From Apiotrichum sp. Y4204 (taxonomy: Eukaryota; Basidiomycota; Tremellomycetes; Trichosporonales; Trichosporonaceae): DNA of 64,000 nucleotides. Both the position numbers and the translations under genes were made by a program. The DNA lies in contig JAMYHL010000012.1 in NCBI GenBank assembly GCA_025531455.1, forward strand, positions 744,001-808,000. The letters run 5' to 3'. This document shows, piece after piece, positions 51,801-63,079 of the stretch. Under the pieces are notes generated by a model. The model saw only the letters and a program-made list of their open reading frames with translations, ran no database searches and was not told the DNA's origin. Numbering within the stretch: the first letter of the stretch is position 1; every line of letters starts with the position of its first letter.

Positions 51801-54112
51801 ATGCCGGCCACGCTCTCGCCCTTCCGCTACATTGCGCTCGCGCGCCATGTCATTCAGTGGTGGGTCGACTCAGCACCAATCTTCGCCGCGCGCCGCAAGG
51901 CTGCCCGCGAGCGCGCAGCGCAGTTCATCTACGCACCGCGCCTTCGGGGCCGAGCGCTCGCAACCCCGCCAGTCGCCAACGCCCTCATGACCGAGGACGC
52001 AGCCAGCACGAGCGGCAGCACTACGGCCACAACCTCCACCACCTCCTCTTCCTCTTCCTCTTCCTCCAGCTCCGCTTCTGGCTCATTAGCGCGAACGATG
52101 CACACGGACGCCGCGCCGCGCAGCAGCGACATTGAGGTCCTGCCCCCCTCGGCGGTGCCCCGCCGCCCGGACGTTGACGTTGAGGGACTCGAGCCCCAGC
52201 CCGACCGCCGCCCCGACCCCCGCTATCCGAAAGAGAATATGGACATCTACCGCCTCATGAACGACCCCCGCGCGTTCCTCCCCGGCGTGATGCAGGCGCC
52301 TCGCGAGGTCGTCGTTCTCTGTCATGGTGAGTGCAGCGTGCAGCGAATAGCCGAAATGGGTGCGCCGTGGGGTTCAAGGGTGCTGGTGGCCTGGCGGACC
52401 AACGAGGGCACGAGGCATCGTTCGTGTGGCGTTCCACTCGCTGGTCCGCCTGGTCCGTCCCCAAAGTGCCACTGATCCACATATGGAGCCACGAGCCACA
52501 CTTGAGCAATCGGCCACGAGCCACGCTGGTCACTAGCGCCGCTCCACCAGGATTATGCTGACAGCAGGTCTCTATGGCTTCTCGACAGCCACGCCCATCC
52601 CGCTCTTCCCGTCGCTCAAGCTCCACTACTGGGCGTCGGTGCTCGAGGTGCTCCGCGACCGCATGGGTGCCAACGTGGTTGTCGTCGGTGTCAAGGGGTG
52701 AGTAGGATTGAATTTCGCTTTTTCGGATGGACTTTTTTGCCATTGTCCCAGGTGCACCCTTTTTTTCGCTGGGTGTGCACTGTGGGCACCCATGTGCCTG
52801 TGACGACGGAGGATATCCAGTCGAATCACAGCCCATGGTCGGCCCCGACGTCCGTCCCGACATTTCCGATGATGATGCGGAGATGCACGTACTGACTGGC
52901 AGGACGGGATCGATCCAGGAGCGCGCCGAGCAGATGCACGCATTCCTCAAGGACTACCTCCCGAAGGGAACCGGCGTTAACTTTGTCGCACACAGCATGG
53001 GCGGCCTCGACTGCCGGCACCTCATTTCGTCAATAAAGCCCAAGGAGTACACCCCGCTGTCGCTCACGTCGATCGCGACGCCGCACCGCGGCTCGCCGTT
53101 CATGGACTGGTGTGCTGCGAACATTGGCGTCGGAAGCCACTCGTCGCTGCTCCAGAAGGCGGCGATCGTCGCCGACCACCTCCCGTTCACCCTCAAGTCG
53201 CCAATTCTCAACCGCGAAAGCGGCATGAGCACCGCACAGGAAAAGGCGACCCACGCACTCTCCTCTTTCTCTGCCGCGCTCACAAACTATCTCCTCAACA
53301 TTTTCGACACGCCCGCCTACAACAACCTCACGACATCCTACCTCCGCGACCATTTCAACCCCGAGACACCCGACGACCCGTCCGTGCGCTACTTTTCCGT
53401 TGCCGGCCGCGTGTCCAAGATGTCGGTCCTGCACCCGCTGTGGTTCACCAAGCTCGTGCTCGACTCGGCCGCCGAGAAAGGCTACCCCGAGTTGGACACA
53501 AAGCCGGGCGCAAGCTACGAGGGAAATGACGGTCTTGTGTCCGTCTCAAGCGCCAAGTGGGGCGATTTCCTTGGCGTCGTCGATGGCTGCCACCACTGGG
53601 ACCTGCGCGGCGAGGGTGGGCTCTGGCCGCAGGGCACGACGTTTGGGGACAAGCCAAAGGACAAGACCGATGCCGATATGGGCCCGTACACGATGCCCGG
53701 CGGGTGGGACTGGGAGTGCGGCGTCGGCCTCGAGGGCGCGCCCGGTGCGGACTCGAAGGACTCGCAGCTGGATCCGAAGCAGCACGCGCGCGACCTCGCG
53801 ACTGCGCGTGCAATGTCGCCCCCTCCGGAGAAGAAGGAGGATAGCGGGTTCGACCTCGCGGCGGTGGGCCAGCTGATTGACTGGGTGGGCGACCTCTTCC
53901 CGGGAGACAAGAAGCCCGCCGAGCCGACGCACCAGCTCGCGGACGCGCGGAGGGAGATTGAGGGACCGGGGGGTAATGGGGCCAATGGGGCGGTCAAGAA
54001 TGGGAATGGGAACGGAAGCAGCAGCGGCAAGAAGACTGTCGTGAGGGACAAATTTGACCTTGCGCGCTTCTATGGCGGCCTCATGCTCCGTCTCCGCGAG
54101 GAGGGCCTGTAG
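51801..54112 (+). CDS. Alpha/beta-hydrolase lipase (Ser-His-Asp)
   Basis: Three exons: 51801-52326, 52568-52697 and 52903-54112 (1866 nt, 621 residues). The first 170 residues include a basic, possibly mitochondrial-targeting start (RKAARERAAQF) and an uninterrupted run of about 12 Ser. The hydrolase fold starts at VVVLCHGLYGF (oxyanion HG). Next come TGSIQERAEQM, the nucleophile elbow FVAHSMGGLD with Ser250, SIATPHRGSPFMDW, the acid Asp428 in GNDGLVSVSSAKWG, and His449 or His450 in GCHHWDLRG. This matches fungal triacylglycerol lipases of the Lip/LipA type. The C-terminal 120 residues are charged and Gly/Asn-rich, ending FYGGLMLRLREEGL. Exon 2 begins at a NAGNAG acceptor (GACAGCAG). Membrane or mitochondrial location is uncertain, and no classic signal peptide is seen. 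Confidence 0.92.
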
Positions 54113-54463
54113 ATGCTGGGTGATTATAATTGTACGATATTACTGTTTGTAGATGGTAGAAATCATATGGCATAGCATTGACACTGATCACAACAAGCGG
54201 GTTGGCGGGGTCATTGACCGTGGCGGGATAAGTACACGGCAAGTGAGAGAGTATGCGAACTGCGATCCTCACCCCTTCTTCCACCCAGATCCTCTCATTG
54301 ATACATGTCTATGCGCGGGGTACGTGTTTCTATAGTCCGTATCCGACGGGGCCGGTCGTGAGTCATCGCTGGCGTGTGGAAACTAGGACTGGAGTGGGGG
54401 GGTAATACTAAGCGAAATCGAACGAGTAACTGTGATGTTTTGATTCCAGAATCGGCTAGGATT
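54113..54463. other. Convergent 3' intergenic region
   Basis: A 350-bp gap between lipase and Skt5 stop codons. It has nothing beyond probable 3' UTRs. Confidence 0.65.
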
Positions 54464-56207
54464 TTACATGACCACACACCCGTCCTTGTCCTTTGACCCG
54501 CCGCCGCCCTCCTTCATCGCCTCCATCTCGAGACGGCGGTTCAGCGCCGCCGTGCCGTTCATTCCTGCCGCGAGGCGCTTGGCTGCGCGCTTGTCCCCGC
54601 CCTCTGAGGCTAGGCGGTACCACTTCATTGCCTGGCCGAGGTTGGGCTCGACGCCAACGCCCGTCTGGACTTGTTAGCCGAAAAGGATAAAGGATATATA
54701 TATCTCGCGCCCCGTTCTGCACATGTACTCACCTCTGTAAAGTATCCCAGGGCGTACTGCGCCTTTGCGAGGCCCTGGTCCGCGGCCTTCTTTGCCCAGA
54801 GGTAGGCCTCCGTGTCCGACTGCGGGAGGACGCCCTCCGCGCCGACGAGGTACCACGCCGTGAGGGCAAAGCATGCCTCGCGATGGCCCTGCTGCGCGGC
54901 AATGTTGTAGTAGTGGATCGAGAGGGCGGCGTCGATCGGACACGCCATCTTGCCGTACTCGTAGCATTCGCCGAGCTTGAACGCCGACGGCGCATATCCC
55001 AGCTCGGACGCCTGCGCGAGGAGCTCGGTCGCGTACTCGAGATCCACGAAGAGAATGTTCTCGATACCGCGCTCGTGCAACAGTGCGAGCTCGTGCAGTG
55101 CGTGCGGAAACTCTTCTGTTGCGTGCTCGGCGCTGCGCTTCAACCACTTGACACCCTCCTTTGGCCGCTTGGAGAGGCCCAGCGAGCCATTCAGCTCGGC
55201 AGTCCCCAGACGGTACATCGCACCGGGGTGGAGGCCGACAGCCGCCTTCCTGCGAGTGTCAGTGCGGTCTCAGGCACCGCCACAGTCTCTCTCGTACTCT
55301 TTGAACTCACTTGTAATACTGGATCGCCTTGGCGCTTTCCCGGCGCGTGCCCCAGCCGTGCTCGCAGCATGTTCCAGCGCGGTAGCACGCGTCTGGGTGG
55401 CCGTGCTTGGCGGCAAGAGCAAAGAGGGGGAACGCCTTGTCAAAGTCCTGCTTGCCACGCGTGGTGCCTATGCCATTCGCGTAGCAGTCTGCGAGAAAGT
55501 ACTGCGCATCAGGGTATCCGCGGTCTGCGAGCCGCTTGAGGAGCGACGTTGCCTCCTTGATGAGCTCGTCGCGCTTCTCGAGCGTCGCCGCGTTGGGCCG
55601 GTTCGCGGGGTCACTCGGGTCGTCGGGGTTGGCGGGGGGCACCATCGACTTGGCCGCGTCTATCATAAAGACGGCAAACTCAAAGATGAGCTCGGGGTCG
55701 TTTGTCTTCTTGGCGTTTTCTCGGTACAGCTCGAGCGTGCGGTCGTGCGTCAGCAGCTCGGCCGACTTTCCAGGCCGGAGATGGGCTGTTGTCAGTCAGT
55801 GGTGGGGAGAGATGAACCGCAGGCCAAGTTGGCGATCATACGAGGGCGCAGTCACAGCTTGCGCATCTTGAACAGAGCTGCACCGTGACGCGCCTGGATC
55901 GCCGACGCTGTATGCAGCATGCTGCATGCTGCGCGATGGGGTCCATTGATCAAACACGGCTGTGCGCCCCCGAGGCCCAGACGCCGAACGTCCTCACGAT
56001 CGGTGATGAGGCCCGGGGGAGACGTTACCTTCCCTTCGCGGCGTACATCGTCTACGCAGCACATCAAGTCTACTCACACTGGTCCATGAGCGGGGGCGGG
56101 TTGCCCGCGTTCATGCGGATCTGGGAGCTGCGCGCGGACCCGCCGCCGTTGAAGCCGTCGTCCATCGGCATGGCGTTCTGCGGCGACTGCGGCATCGAGT
56201 ATGCCAT
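54464..56207 (-). CDS. SKT5: Skt5/Chs4-type chitin synthase activator with CaaX end
   Basis: Four exons: 56207-56078, 55785-55311, 55249-54733 and 54664-54464 (1323 nt, 440 residues). After a disordered 45-residue start, the Skt5 hallmark THDRTLELYRENAKKTNDPE precedes a series of Sel1 repeats. Examples are AQYFLADCYANGIG, KHGHPDACYRAGTCCEHGWG, HPGAMYRLGTAELNG, KEGVKWLKRSAEHA, GHREACFALTAWYLVGAEGV and GVEPNLGQAMKWYRLASEGG. The C-terminus KDKDGCVVM is a CaaX prenylation box, as in yeast Chs4. The protein binds and recruits chitin synthase III at sites of polarised wall growth. It is shorter than yeast Skt5 (696 residues), mainly through a reduced N-terminus. Intron 1 is 292 nt. Frame closure is complete. 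Confidence 0.94.
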
Positions 56208-57198
56208 CGTGGGAGTGGGCCGGGAGAGTGGGAGACTGGGAGAGGTAGTGGAGGTTTGGGGTTATGAGGTTTTGAGGTTCCGGGGTCTTTCAGAGCGCGC
56301 TGATGGTAAAATGTGGATGTGATGCGCTCGACGGTAAAGACGATGGAAAGGCTGAATGTGTCGGTGGTCTTGATGTCTGGACGTGGGACGGAGTTGTGTA
56401 AAGGACTTGGGATATCTAGGATCCCAGGACGTGGGCTACGGGCGCCAGAAGCCCAAGGTATAAGTCAGGGTGTGACGCCGGATCGGTGGCGGCTTGGCGT
56501 GGCGCGATGAATGGGCGTGGGGCGCGCGGGCGGATTGGGGGCGGCGGGGTCGTGTCTGTTCGTAAAGATGGCGAGATGGGTGATGGCGTTGGGGACGGTG
56601 ATGGGGATGATGATGACGAGGGATGTGACGATGAATATGCACAGAAAAAAGAGTGAGTTTGTGATGACCACAACATGAAGAACACCTTTTTTCCCGTGTT
56701 GTTCGCTGTCGCTTTGAATTGGGATGGGGAACTATCACACACAAAATGCACACACTAAAAAAATGATCGTCACACAGGGAGGAGAAACAGAACCTTGATT
56801 TCCGAATTCCTAATCCAAATCCTAATACGGCATCAGGGGCACGCGTAACCGATGACGATCTTGTAATGGACAGTGGGATTTTCTAATCCCCACTTTTAAA
56901 GTCAGCCTGATATTCCGACGGGGGAAGAGCGGGAGTATCCAGCCACGCGAGATTTCTCCCCCAGAGCCTGACATTTTCTTTCTGTCCATCTCGGAAATGT
57001 TGAGAAGTGTGCAAACGATCTCTCTCGATCTCGATATCGACAAAGTCGAGCATTGAGAAAAAGACCACACCCGACGACCACAACACATCTCGGCGTCGAC
57101 TGCACGGCACATTCCCCTCGCTCCATCTCACTGCGGCCGTGTCCCGGCGATAACACCCCGCTACAACCTATTTTTTTTTTCCCTCCCCTTCTTCTCCG
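56208..57198. promoter_or_regulatory. Divergent intergenic region, Skt5 / uL3m
   Basis: The 990-bp interval contains no supported gene. A T9 run (57170-57180) lies 19 bp before the uL3m ATG. A minus-strand hydrophobic frame near 56465-56670 is short and has no start context. Confidence 0.55.
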
Positions 57199-58440
57199 AT
57201 GCGCTTCCTCTCCTCGCTGCGGCGCCTCCCGCTCGGTGTGCGCGCCTTCGCCTCCGAGGCGCCCACCGCCGAGGCCGTCGCCGACCTCGCCGCCGATATC
57301 TCCTCGGGCTCGGGGACCGGAAAGTGGACGCCGTTCACCCAGCGTACCGGCGTGATCGCGCGGAAGCGGGGCATGACCGCGCTGTGGGACGGGGACGGGC
57401 GCCGGTGGCCGGTAACCGTGCTCCAGCTGGACGGCGTGCAGGTTGTGCGCCACTCCCCGCCGCCTGAGAATGATCCCAAGCAGCTGCACTCGCTCCAGGT
57501 TGGCGCGAGCGACCAGAAGCCCAAGCAGACGACCGCGCAGCAGGCCGGACACTTCCGCAAGGCCGGCGTCAACCCCAAGCAGATTGTGCGCGAGTTCCGC
57601 GTCACAGAGGACGCGGTGCTGCCTGTTGGAACGGAGCTGAGCGCGGGACACTTTGTCCCGGGCCAGTATGTTGATGTTACTGCCACGAGGTGAGTGACGA
57701 GCGAAGCGAGTGGTCAAGAAAATGGTTGCGGAGATGACATTGAACGACGCTTCCAACTGGTGCAGAGAGGCTGGGATCCTTCAGATCTTGATTCAGTCCT
57801 CGCTCTGGACCAGAAAACTATTGAAGGAGCCGTTCTACCATTTCCACGCCTTCCCTGCTGCTTTTCTCTTCTTCCCTCCTCCTCACACCGCTAACAACCA
57901 GCATCGGCAAGGGCTTCCAGGGTGTCATGAAGCGCCACGGCTTCCGCGGTCTCAAGGCCACGCACGGTGTGTCCCTCACGCACCGTTCCGGCGGCTCGAC
58001 GGGTCAGAACCAGGTGAGTCCGCGGCGCAGCGCGCAGGGGGTCGGGGCAGCTGGAAGCGTACAGCAAGCAAGCTGCTCGGATATCCATTTCTTCCACTGA
58101 CACACAGGACCCGGGCCGTGTTCTGCCCGGTAAGAAGATGGCGGGGCACATGGGCGTGGAGAAGCGCACGACGCAAAACCTCCTCGTGCACCGCGTCGAC
58201 CTCGCGCTCAACCTCGTATACGTGCGCGGCGCTGTTCCCGGGGTAGACGACGCGTTTGTGTCTGTCCGCGACTCGAAGAAGAAGGTGGCGTACCGCGCGC
58301 GGTCGGGGCTCACGGCCGGCCGGGATCCGACCGAGTGGCTCGGCGAGGGCGTCACGGCTCTGCCTACGCCTGCGGGGACGGTTCAGCGCGCCAAGGACGA
58401 GCAGTGGCCCGAGGTCATTGAGTGGTCGGGCAAGCAGTAG
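57199..58440 (+). CDS. MRPL9: Mitochondrial large-subunit ribosomal protein uL3m
   Basis: Three exons: 57199-57689, 57902-58013 and 58108-58440 (936 nt, 311 residues). The Arg/Leu-rich, acid-poor start [20 protein letters not shown] is a mitochondrial presequence. The L3 core follows: [69 protein letters not shown], then [29 protein letters not shown] and [15 protein letters not shown]. This is the classic uL3 domain with the mitochondrial spacing. The protein binds the 21S/mt-LSU rRNA near the peptidyl-transferase centre. A C-terminal tail of about 45 residues is fungal-specific. Intron 1 is 212 nt. Homologous to yeast Mrpl9. Confidence 0.96.
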
Positions 58441-58690
58441 AGTGGGAGATGCATCGCGACTCATTGACATGGGCGGAGGTGTGGAAGCCACGGGCTGGAG
58501 TTTCGGAAGGAATGGAGGTCTGCGGAGAATGGCGATCTGCAGAGTTTTTAAGAGAGTGATATGCTGCGCTTTGTCTGAACATGGCCACTGGCGCTCCACT
58601 TGTATCCCAGCTTGTCTGACAGTCACGACTCACTCTCACTAGCCCCACAGCACCACAGAAATCCATATATATCAAATCTACACTCCCCTC

Positions 58691-60161
58691 CTACAGCTTT
58701 CCCCCCCTGTCCTCTTTCATGATCGCGAGTGCCATGCGCCCAAAGAAATCAAATGACTCGCGGGACGCCGTCGCGCCGGCACTGCTCGCCTGTCCGAGCG
58801 CCGCGCGCGCCGCGATGCCCTGCGCGATGATGGCGAGGCGGAAGAGCATCCACGCGCGGACCCACTCAAAGCCCGGGATCGGCCACTGCCACGGTTCGCG
58901 GGCCTGTCCCGCGCTGTGCAGCGTGGATTGGAAGAGGTTGCCGACGTTCATCCCGTGGACCCACCACTGCTCGAGCTGGAGGACCTGAGGGATGCCCGTT
59001 TCCGACGAGGGCAGACCCTTGATCCCGAGCGCGAGGTTGCCGCCGCCGCCGGCGGCCGCGAGCAGCGCCTTGTCCGAATCCGACACGGGCGCCATCGAGA
59101 ACGGAAGCAGGACGTTGGCGAGGTCGGCAAGCGGCGAACCGAGCGTACACAGCTCCCAGTCCAGAATACCAATCACGCGGGGCTCGGTCGGGTGGAAGAT
59201 CTGGAGTCAGAACCATGAGAAACATGTATTCGCTCACGAGGTTGTCAATCTTATAGTCGCCGTGGACGACGCTGGCGCCATGCATGGCCTCGCCGCCGAC
59301 GCGGGCCGCGCCCTGCTCAAACCACGGGCGGAGCTGCTCGGACCCGTAAATGTCGCCGACAATCCCGCCGGGCAGGTTCTTGGCGGGCGTGGCGGCCTGC
59401 GCGGCCGAGACCTTCATGAGCGAGCGCACCTGGCGGGGGAAATAGGGCTTTGCGAGCGGGTCGGCGGCAAAGCTGGCGGGGAGCTTGAGCGCCTCGATTG
59501 GCGTCGTGGCCAGCAGCGTCAGAGTGCGGATTGCGCTGTGCCAGCTGGACATGTTAGAGAGAGTCTGAATCAACCCGCTTCTTTGCGACTCACCACGCCT
59601 CGCGCTCCTTCTCGGGCAGGTCGGGGAGGAGCGGATCGGTAAAGATCCGGCCACTGATAAACTCCATGACATAGAACGGCGCGCCGGCAACAGCGGTATC
59701 CATGCAGAGCGCGAATACCTGGGGGACGGGAACGGCGCGCTCCTTTGCTTCGTCCGGGAGCGCGGCGTTGTACTTGCCAAGCGCCTCGAGAATGAGGAAT
59801 TCCCGGTCGACGCGGTGCGCCGTCTTGCTCAGCAGCTTGCCGAGGGGCGCGCGGCGGAGGACGTAGGATTTGGACGGCGTCTGGAGAAAGTAGGTCGGGT
59901 TGGACTGGCCAAACTGCGTGTTAGTGGCTGGCGCTCGTTCTTTTTTTCTGCCGGCCCGCTCCTTGTTCTGCATTCTTGTTCATATTTCTCCTCTCCCCCT
60001 CTCCCCTCACCTCCCAATCCCAGACTCACCCCAAACTGCTTAATCTCCAATGGCCCCGCAAACCCAGCCACATGTTTCTCAAGGTATGGCAGCAGCTTGC
60101 CCTCGTCAATCGGCGCGCGCACCGCCCCCATCGCAGTTCCGTCCTTTGGGCGTTCGGGCAT
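58691..60161 (-). CDS. APH-type kinase-fold protein (ACAD10/11 N-domain-like)
   Basis: Four exons: 60161-60030, 59913-59594, 59544-59238 and 59200-58691 (1269 nt, 422 residues). The phosphotransferase fold shows FGQSNPTYFLQ, YVLRRAPLGKLL (ATP-site Lys/Arg strand), HRVDREFLILEALGK, VFALCMDTAVAGAPFYVMEF, the catalytic loop HGDYKIDNL (His245, Asp247, Asn252) and the metal-binding ILDWELCTLGSPLADL (Asp267). This is the signature of the APH family related to the kinase domain of ACAD10/ACAD11. In animals that domain phosphorylates 4-hydroxyacyl-CoA for fatty-acid catabolism. No acyl-CoA dehydrogenase domain is fused here. Cytosolic or peroxisomal: the end DRGGKL is close to, but not exactly, a PTS1 tripeptide. 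Substrate is unknown. Confidence 0.92.
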
Positions 60162-60845
60162 CGTGTGAATAATGTGAGGGAGGGAGTGATGAAGAAAATG
60201 AACAAATGGACAAAGTTGAAGTGACAGTGGAGAGGTCTTGAGGTCGAGATGGATATGGATATGTACTGTATCTACGGGCTGGGTAACTCCACAATCTGCC
60301 CGGTTACGAGGCGCAGCTTGCCGGTGGAGGCGCAGGGCAGGTCCGGCAGGTCCGGGCACGCGACGACGGAGCAGTGGCGGGCGAGACCGCTCCCTACCAG
60401 CTCCCGACGCAGCAAACTCTTTTTCTCCTGGATTCCCACTGCTGCATGTGGATGGGGATTGTGGACGCCTGCTGGCATACATCACCTGGGGCTCTGGGGT
60501 TCTGCAAGTCATGCAGATACAGCGTGCCTCTCGCGCACGCCGTCGTACCGTCGTGGCGCGTGGCGGGCTCCCCAGTCGCGCGGGGTGGTCGCGTGCCCGC
60601 CCGCTCGGCTCGCCTCAACGGCGCCCGGCCGTTCCCCTGATAGTCGCCGTCGGGGACGGGTTTGGGTCGCCGCAGACGGAGTGCGAGAACACCATTCACC
60701 GTGTCGTGGCCGTCGGGGCACGTATCATGTCCATCACGCTCAACCCATGATGGCCGCGCGTCTGTGACTGCCCAATCCCTCCATCTCTAGGTAACACAAA
60801 TATTCACAATGCATAAATAATTATTCTACACTATCCACAGCACGG
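60162..60845. other. Intergenic region between two minus-strand genes
   Basis: It contains the promoter of the APH-fold gene and the 3' flank of the Kelch gene. Open frames on the plus strand (60238-60767) are GC-driven shadows without a start context or domain. Confidence 0.55.
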
Positions 60846-63079
60846 TTACTCGCGCTCAGAGGGGTTGGCGACGTGAAGGTGGGCCGCCGAGTAGCGGCTG
60901 AGACCGAGGGCGTTCGCCGAGCCGCGGCGCGCGCGGGTAGAAGGGGTCTCGACCATGGACATGGAAGGGCGGCGGCCGCCTGCGAGGCGGCGCGTCGTCT
61001 GCGCTGTGCCCTGGGAGAGCGTGAGCCGGTCAAACTGCAGCGGGGGAATGCTCGGCGTAGGGCTGGGCGTCGACCGCTTGCGGTCGTCGTGGTACTCGAC
61101 GGACCGCGGCGAGCGCTGCGTCGGCTGCGGGACGGTGATCACCGAGTTGGTGTGCGCGTGCGAGCGGAGCGAGGAGTTGGGCGATTTTTGGAACACAGGG
61201 CGCGCCATCATCGACTGCTCGAGCATGTTCCAGTCGCTGGCATCGGTGGCCGCAGCGTCGGCGCCAGCAGAGGCAACGCCACTCTCCTGAGTGAGCGGGA
61301 ACTGTCCGTCGTACGTCGGGCTGCCGAGGCGGGGGCTGTCGTGATCAACATTGACGAGCTCGCCGACAGCAGGGCTCCTGCGCTGCGGGTTCTGTGCCTC
61401 GGGCTCCTCGGGAGCGTAGGTGATCGTAGAGGCAACAGGCATGGGGAAGGGTATCCGTTCGCTCTGGCCCATGGCGGGAACGGGAACACGCGGAGTGCGC
61501 GAGCGCGCAGGGAGATCGGTGTAGCTCGCCTCACGACGACCAGCGTCGATGCGGCCGAGACCAAAGTCAATCTCCTCCCAGCTGTTGCCCTTTTCAGTGA
61601 GCTGCTCGGGTGGGACCTGAGCCATCTCGCCTTCGTTGATGGTGCCGTCGTCGCCAACACCCTTGGTGCCGCGGCGGAAGACAGTCATCACACGCTTGCT
61701 GAGCGAGCTGAGGCTGCCCTCGGCGCTGAAACCGCCGTTGGGCCCGAAGGGGTAGCGGTTGTTGGCACGGGAGAAATCGCCGCGGTCCTCCTGGGTCGAG
61801 AATGAGAAGTGCGACGCGAGGCGGCGCTTGCGGCTGTTGCGCATGTGACGACGGACGAACCATAGAAGGAGGGGGATGAGAATGAGGACCAGAATGACGG
61901 TAGGCACAACAGCGGCGGCAATGGTACCCTTGTTGCTCTTGCTCTTCTGGGCGGAAGCAGTCGCCGCCGGCGGCGTAAACTTGCCAAGCATGTCGTTGGA
62001 CCACTGCGACTTCCACGCCCAGGTGGCGCCGGTAGGGTCACGCATGTCAAGGTAGTTGACGGCGTTGGTGGCAAAGCCGTAGCGACCGCGACCAAAGGCG
62101 GAGATCATGACACCATTAGGCGTCATCACCGACGAGTGGTACGCGACGGCCGTGTCGCTCGGGGGCTGGAGGTCGCGGCTCCACGACCACGCCCAAGTAG
62201 TCGTGTTGAGGACGGTGACCGTGCTCGTCGCCGCAAAGTTGGAAGAAGAAACCTCAGTGGCACCGCCAAAGAGAACAAGAATATCCAGAGTGGGGTGGGC
62301 AACGAGGGTGCCGCCGAGGGAGCCACTGGGGATCTGACCGGTCGTGGCCTTCGAAGTCCAACCATCAGACTCAGTCCAGACGGCGATACTGTCAAAGGGC
62401 ACAAGCGAGCCGTCAGCGGCCTGGCCACCGGCGAGGTAGACGGTTCCCTTGGAGGAGGTCATGGCAAAGTCCGACACGGCGAGCTTGTTGCCGGTGAGAG
62501 AGTTGGGCAAAGCGGTCGATGAGATGGTGTCGGGTTTCGACGCGCCAATGACATCAAACGCAGCGTATCCGCTAGTACCAGAAAAGCAGACATACTTGTC
62601 GACAAGACCACCGACAACCATAGTGCCGTTGCTGACGGTTGCGGCGCCAGCGCCGTGGCGACGGATAAAGTTCTTGGGGGTGTACGAGTTCCAAGACGAC
62701 GAAGAGAGGTCCAGGGTGTGCACGGGCGCATCCGTCGAGCACGACGCAGTCATGCCGCCGGCGACCGTCAGGGTCTGCTGGTTCTGGGAGAGAGCCATCG
62801 CCGCAAAGGCATGCGCGGGGAGACCGTCGGCGGGACCCACCGACCACGTCGCAGAGTCGTTGAGCTGCGGTCAGGAAAATTTCCAACCCCGACTATGATA
62901 TGAATTGCACTCACCGAAAGGATGTACACGTCGTTGGTGACCTCGGAGACGACGTTGGAGCTGGCGCCGCCGACGACGTACATCTGGTTGGTGCCATCGA
63001 CGTACACCGCCTGCTGCCCCCAGCGGGCAGAGGGGTCCATGGCCTGCACGGACGGGAGGTTGAGGAGGAGGAACAGCAT
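60846..63079 (-). CDS. Kelch/galactose-oxidase-like single-pass membrane protein
   Basis: Two exons: 63079-62915 and 62864-60846 (2184 nt, 727 residues). A short signal peptide (MLFLLLNLPSVQA) leads into a beta-propeller of Kelch-like blades: MYVVGGASSNVVSEVTNDVY, NGTMVVGGLVDKYVCF, GTVYLAGGQAADGSLVPFDS and LVLFGGATEVSSS. The ectodomain ends near residue 350. Membrane helix at about 370-392 (AAAVVPTVILVLILIPLLLW), then a basic stop RRHMRNSRKRRL. The cytoplasmic tail of about 330 residues is Ser/Pro/Arg-rich (RSPAVGELVNVDHDSPRLGS, RSTPSPTPSIPPLQFD). The architecture recalls basidiomycete surface Kelch proteins with long signalling-type tails. No copper-radical residues of galactose oxidase were identified, so no enzyme activity is claimed. 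Confidence 0.9.
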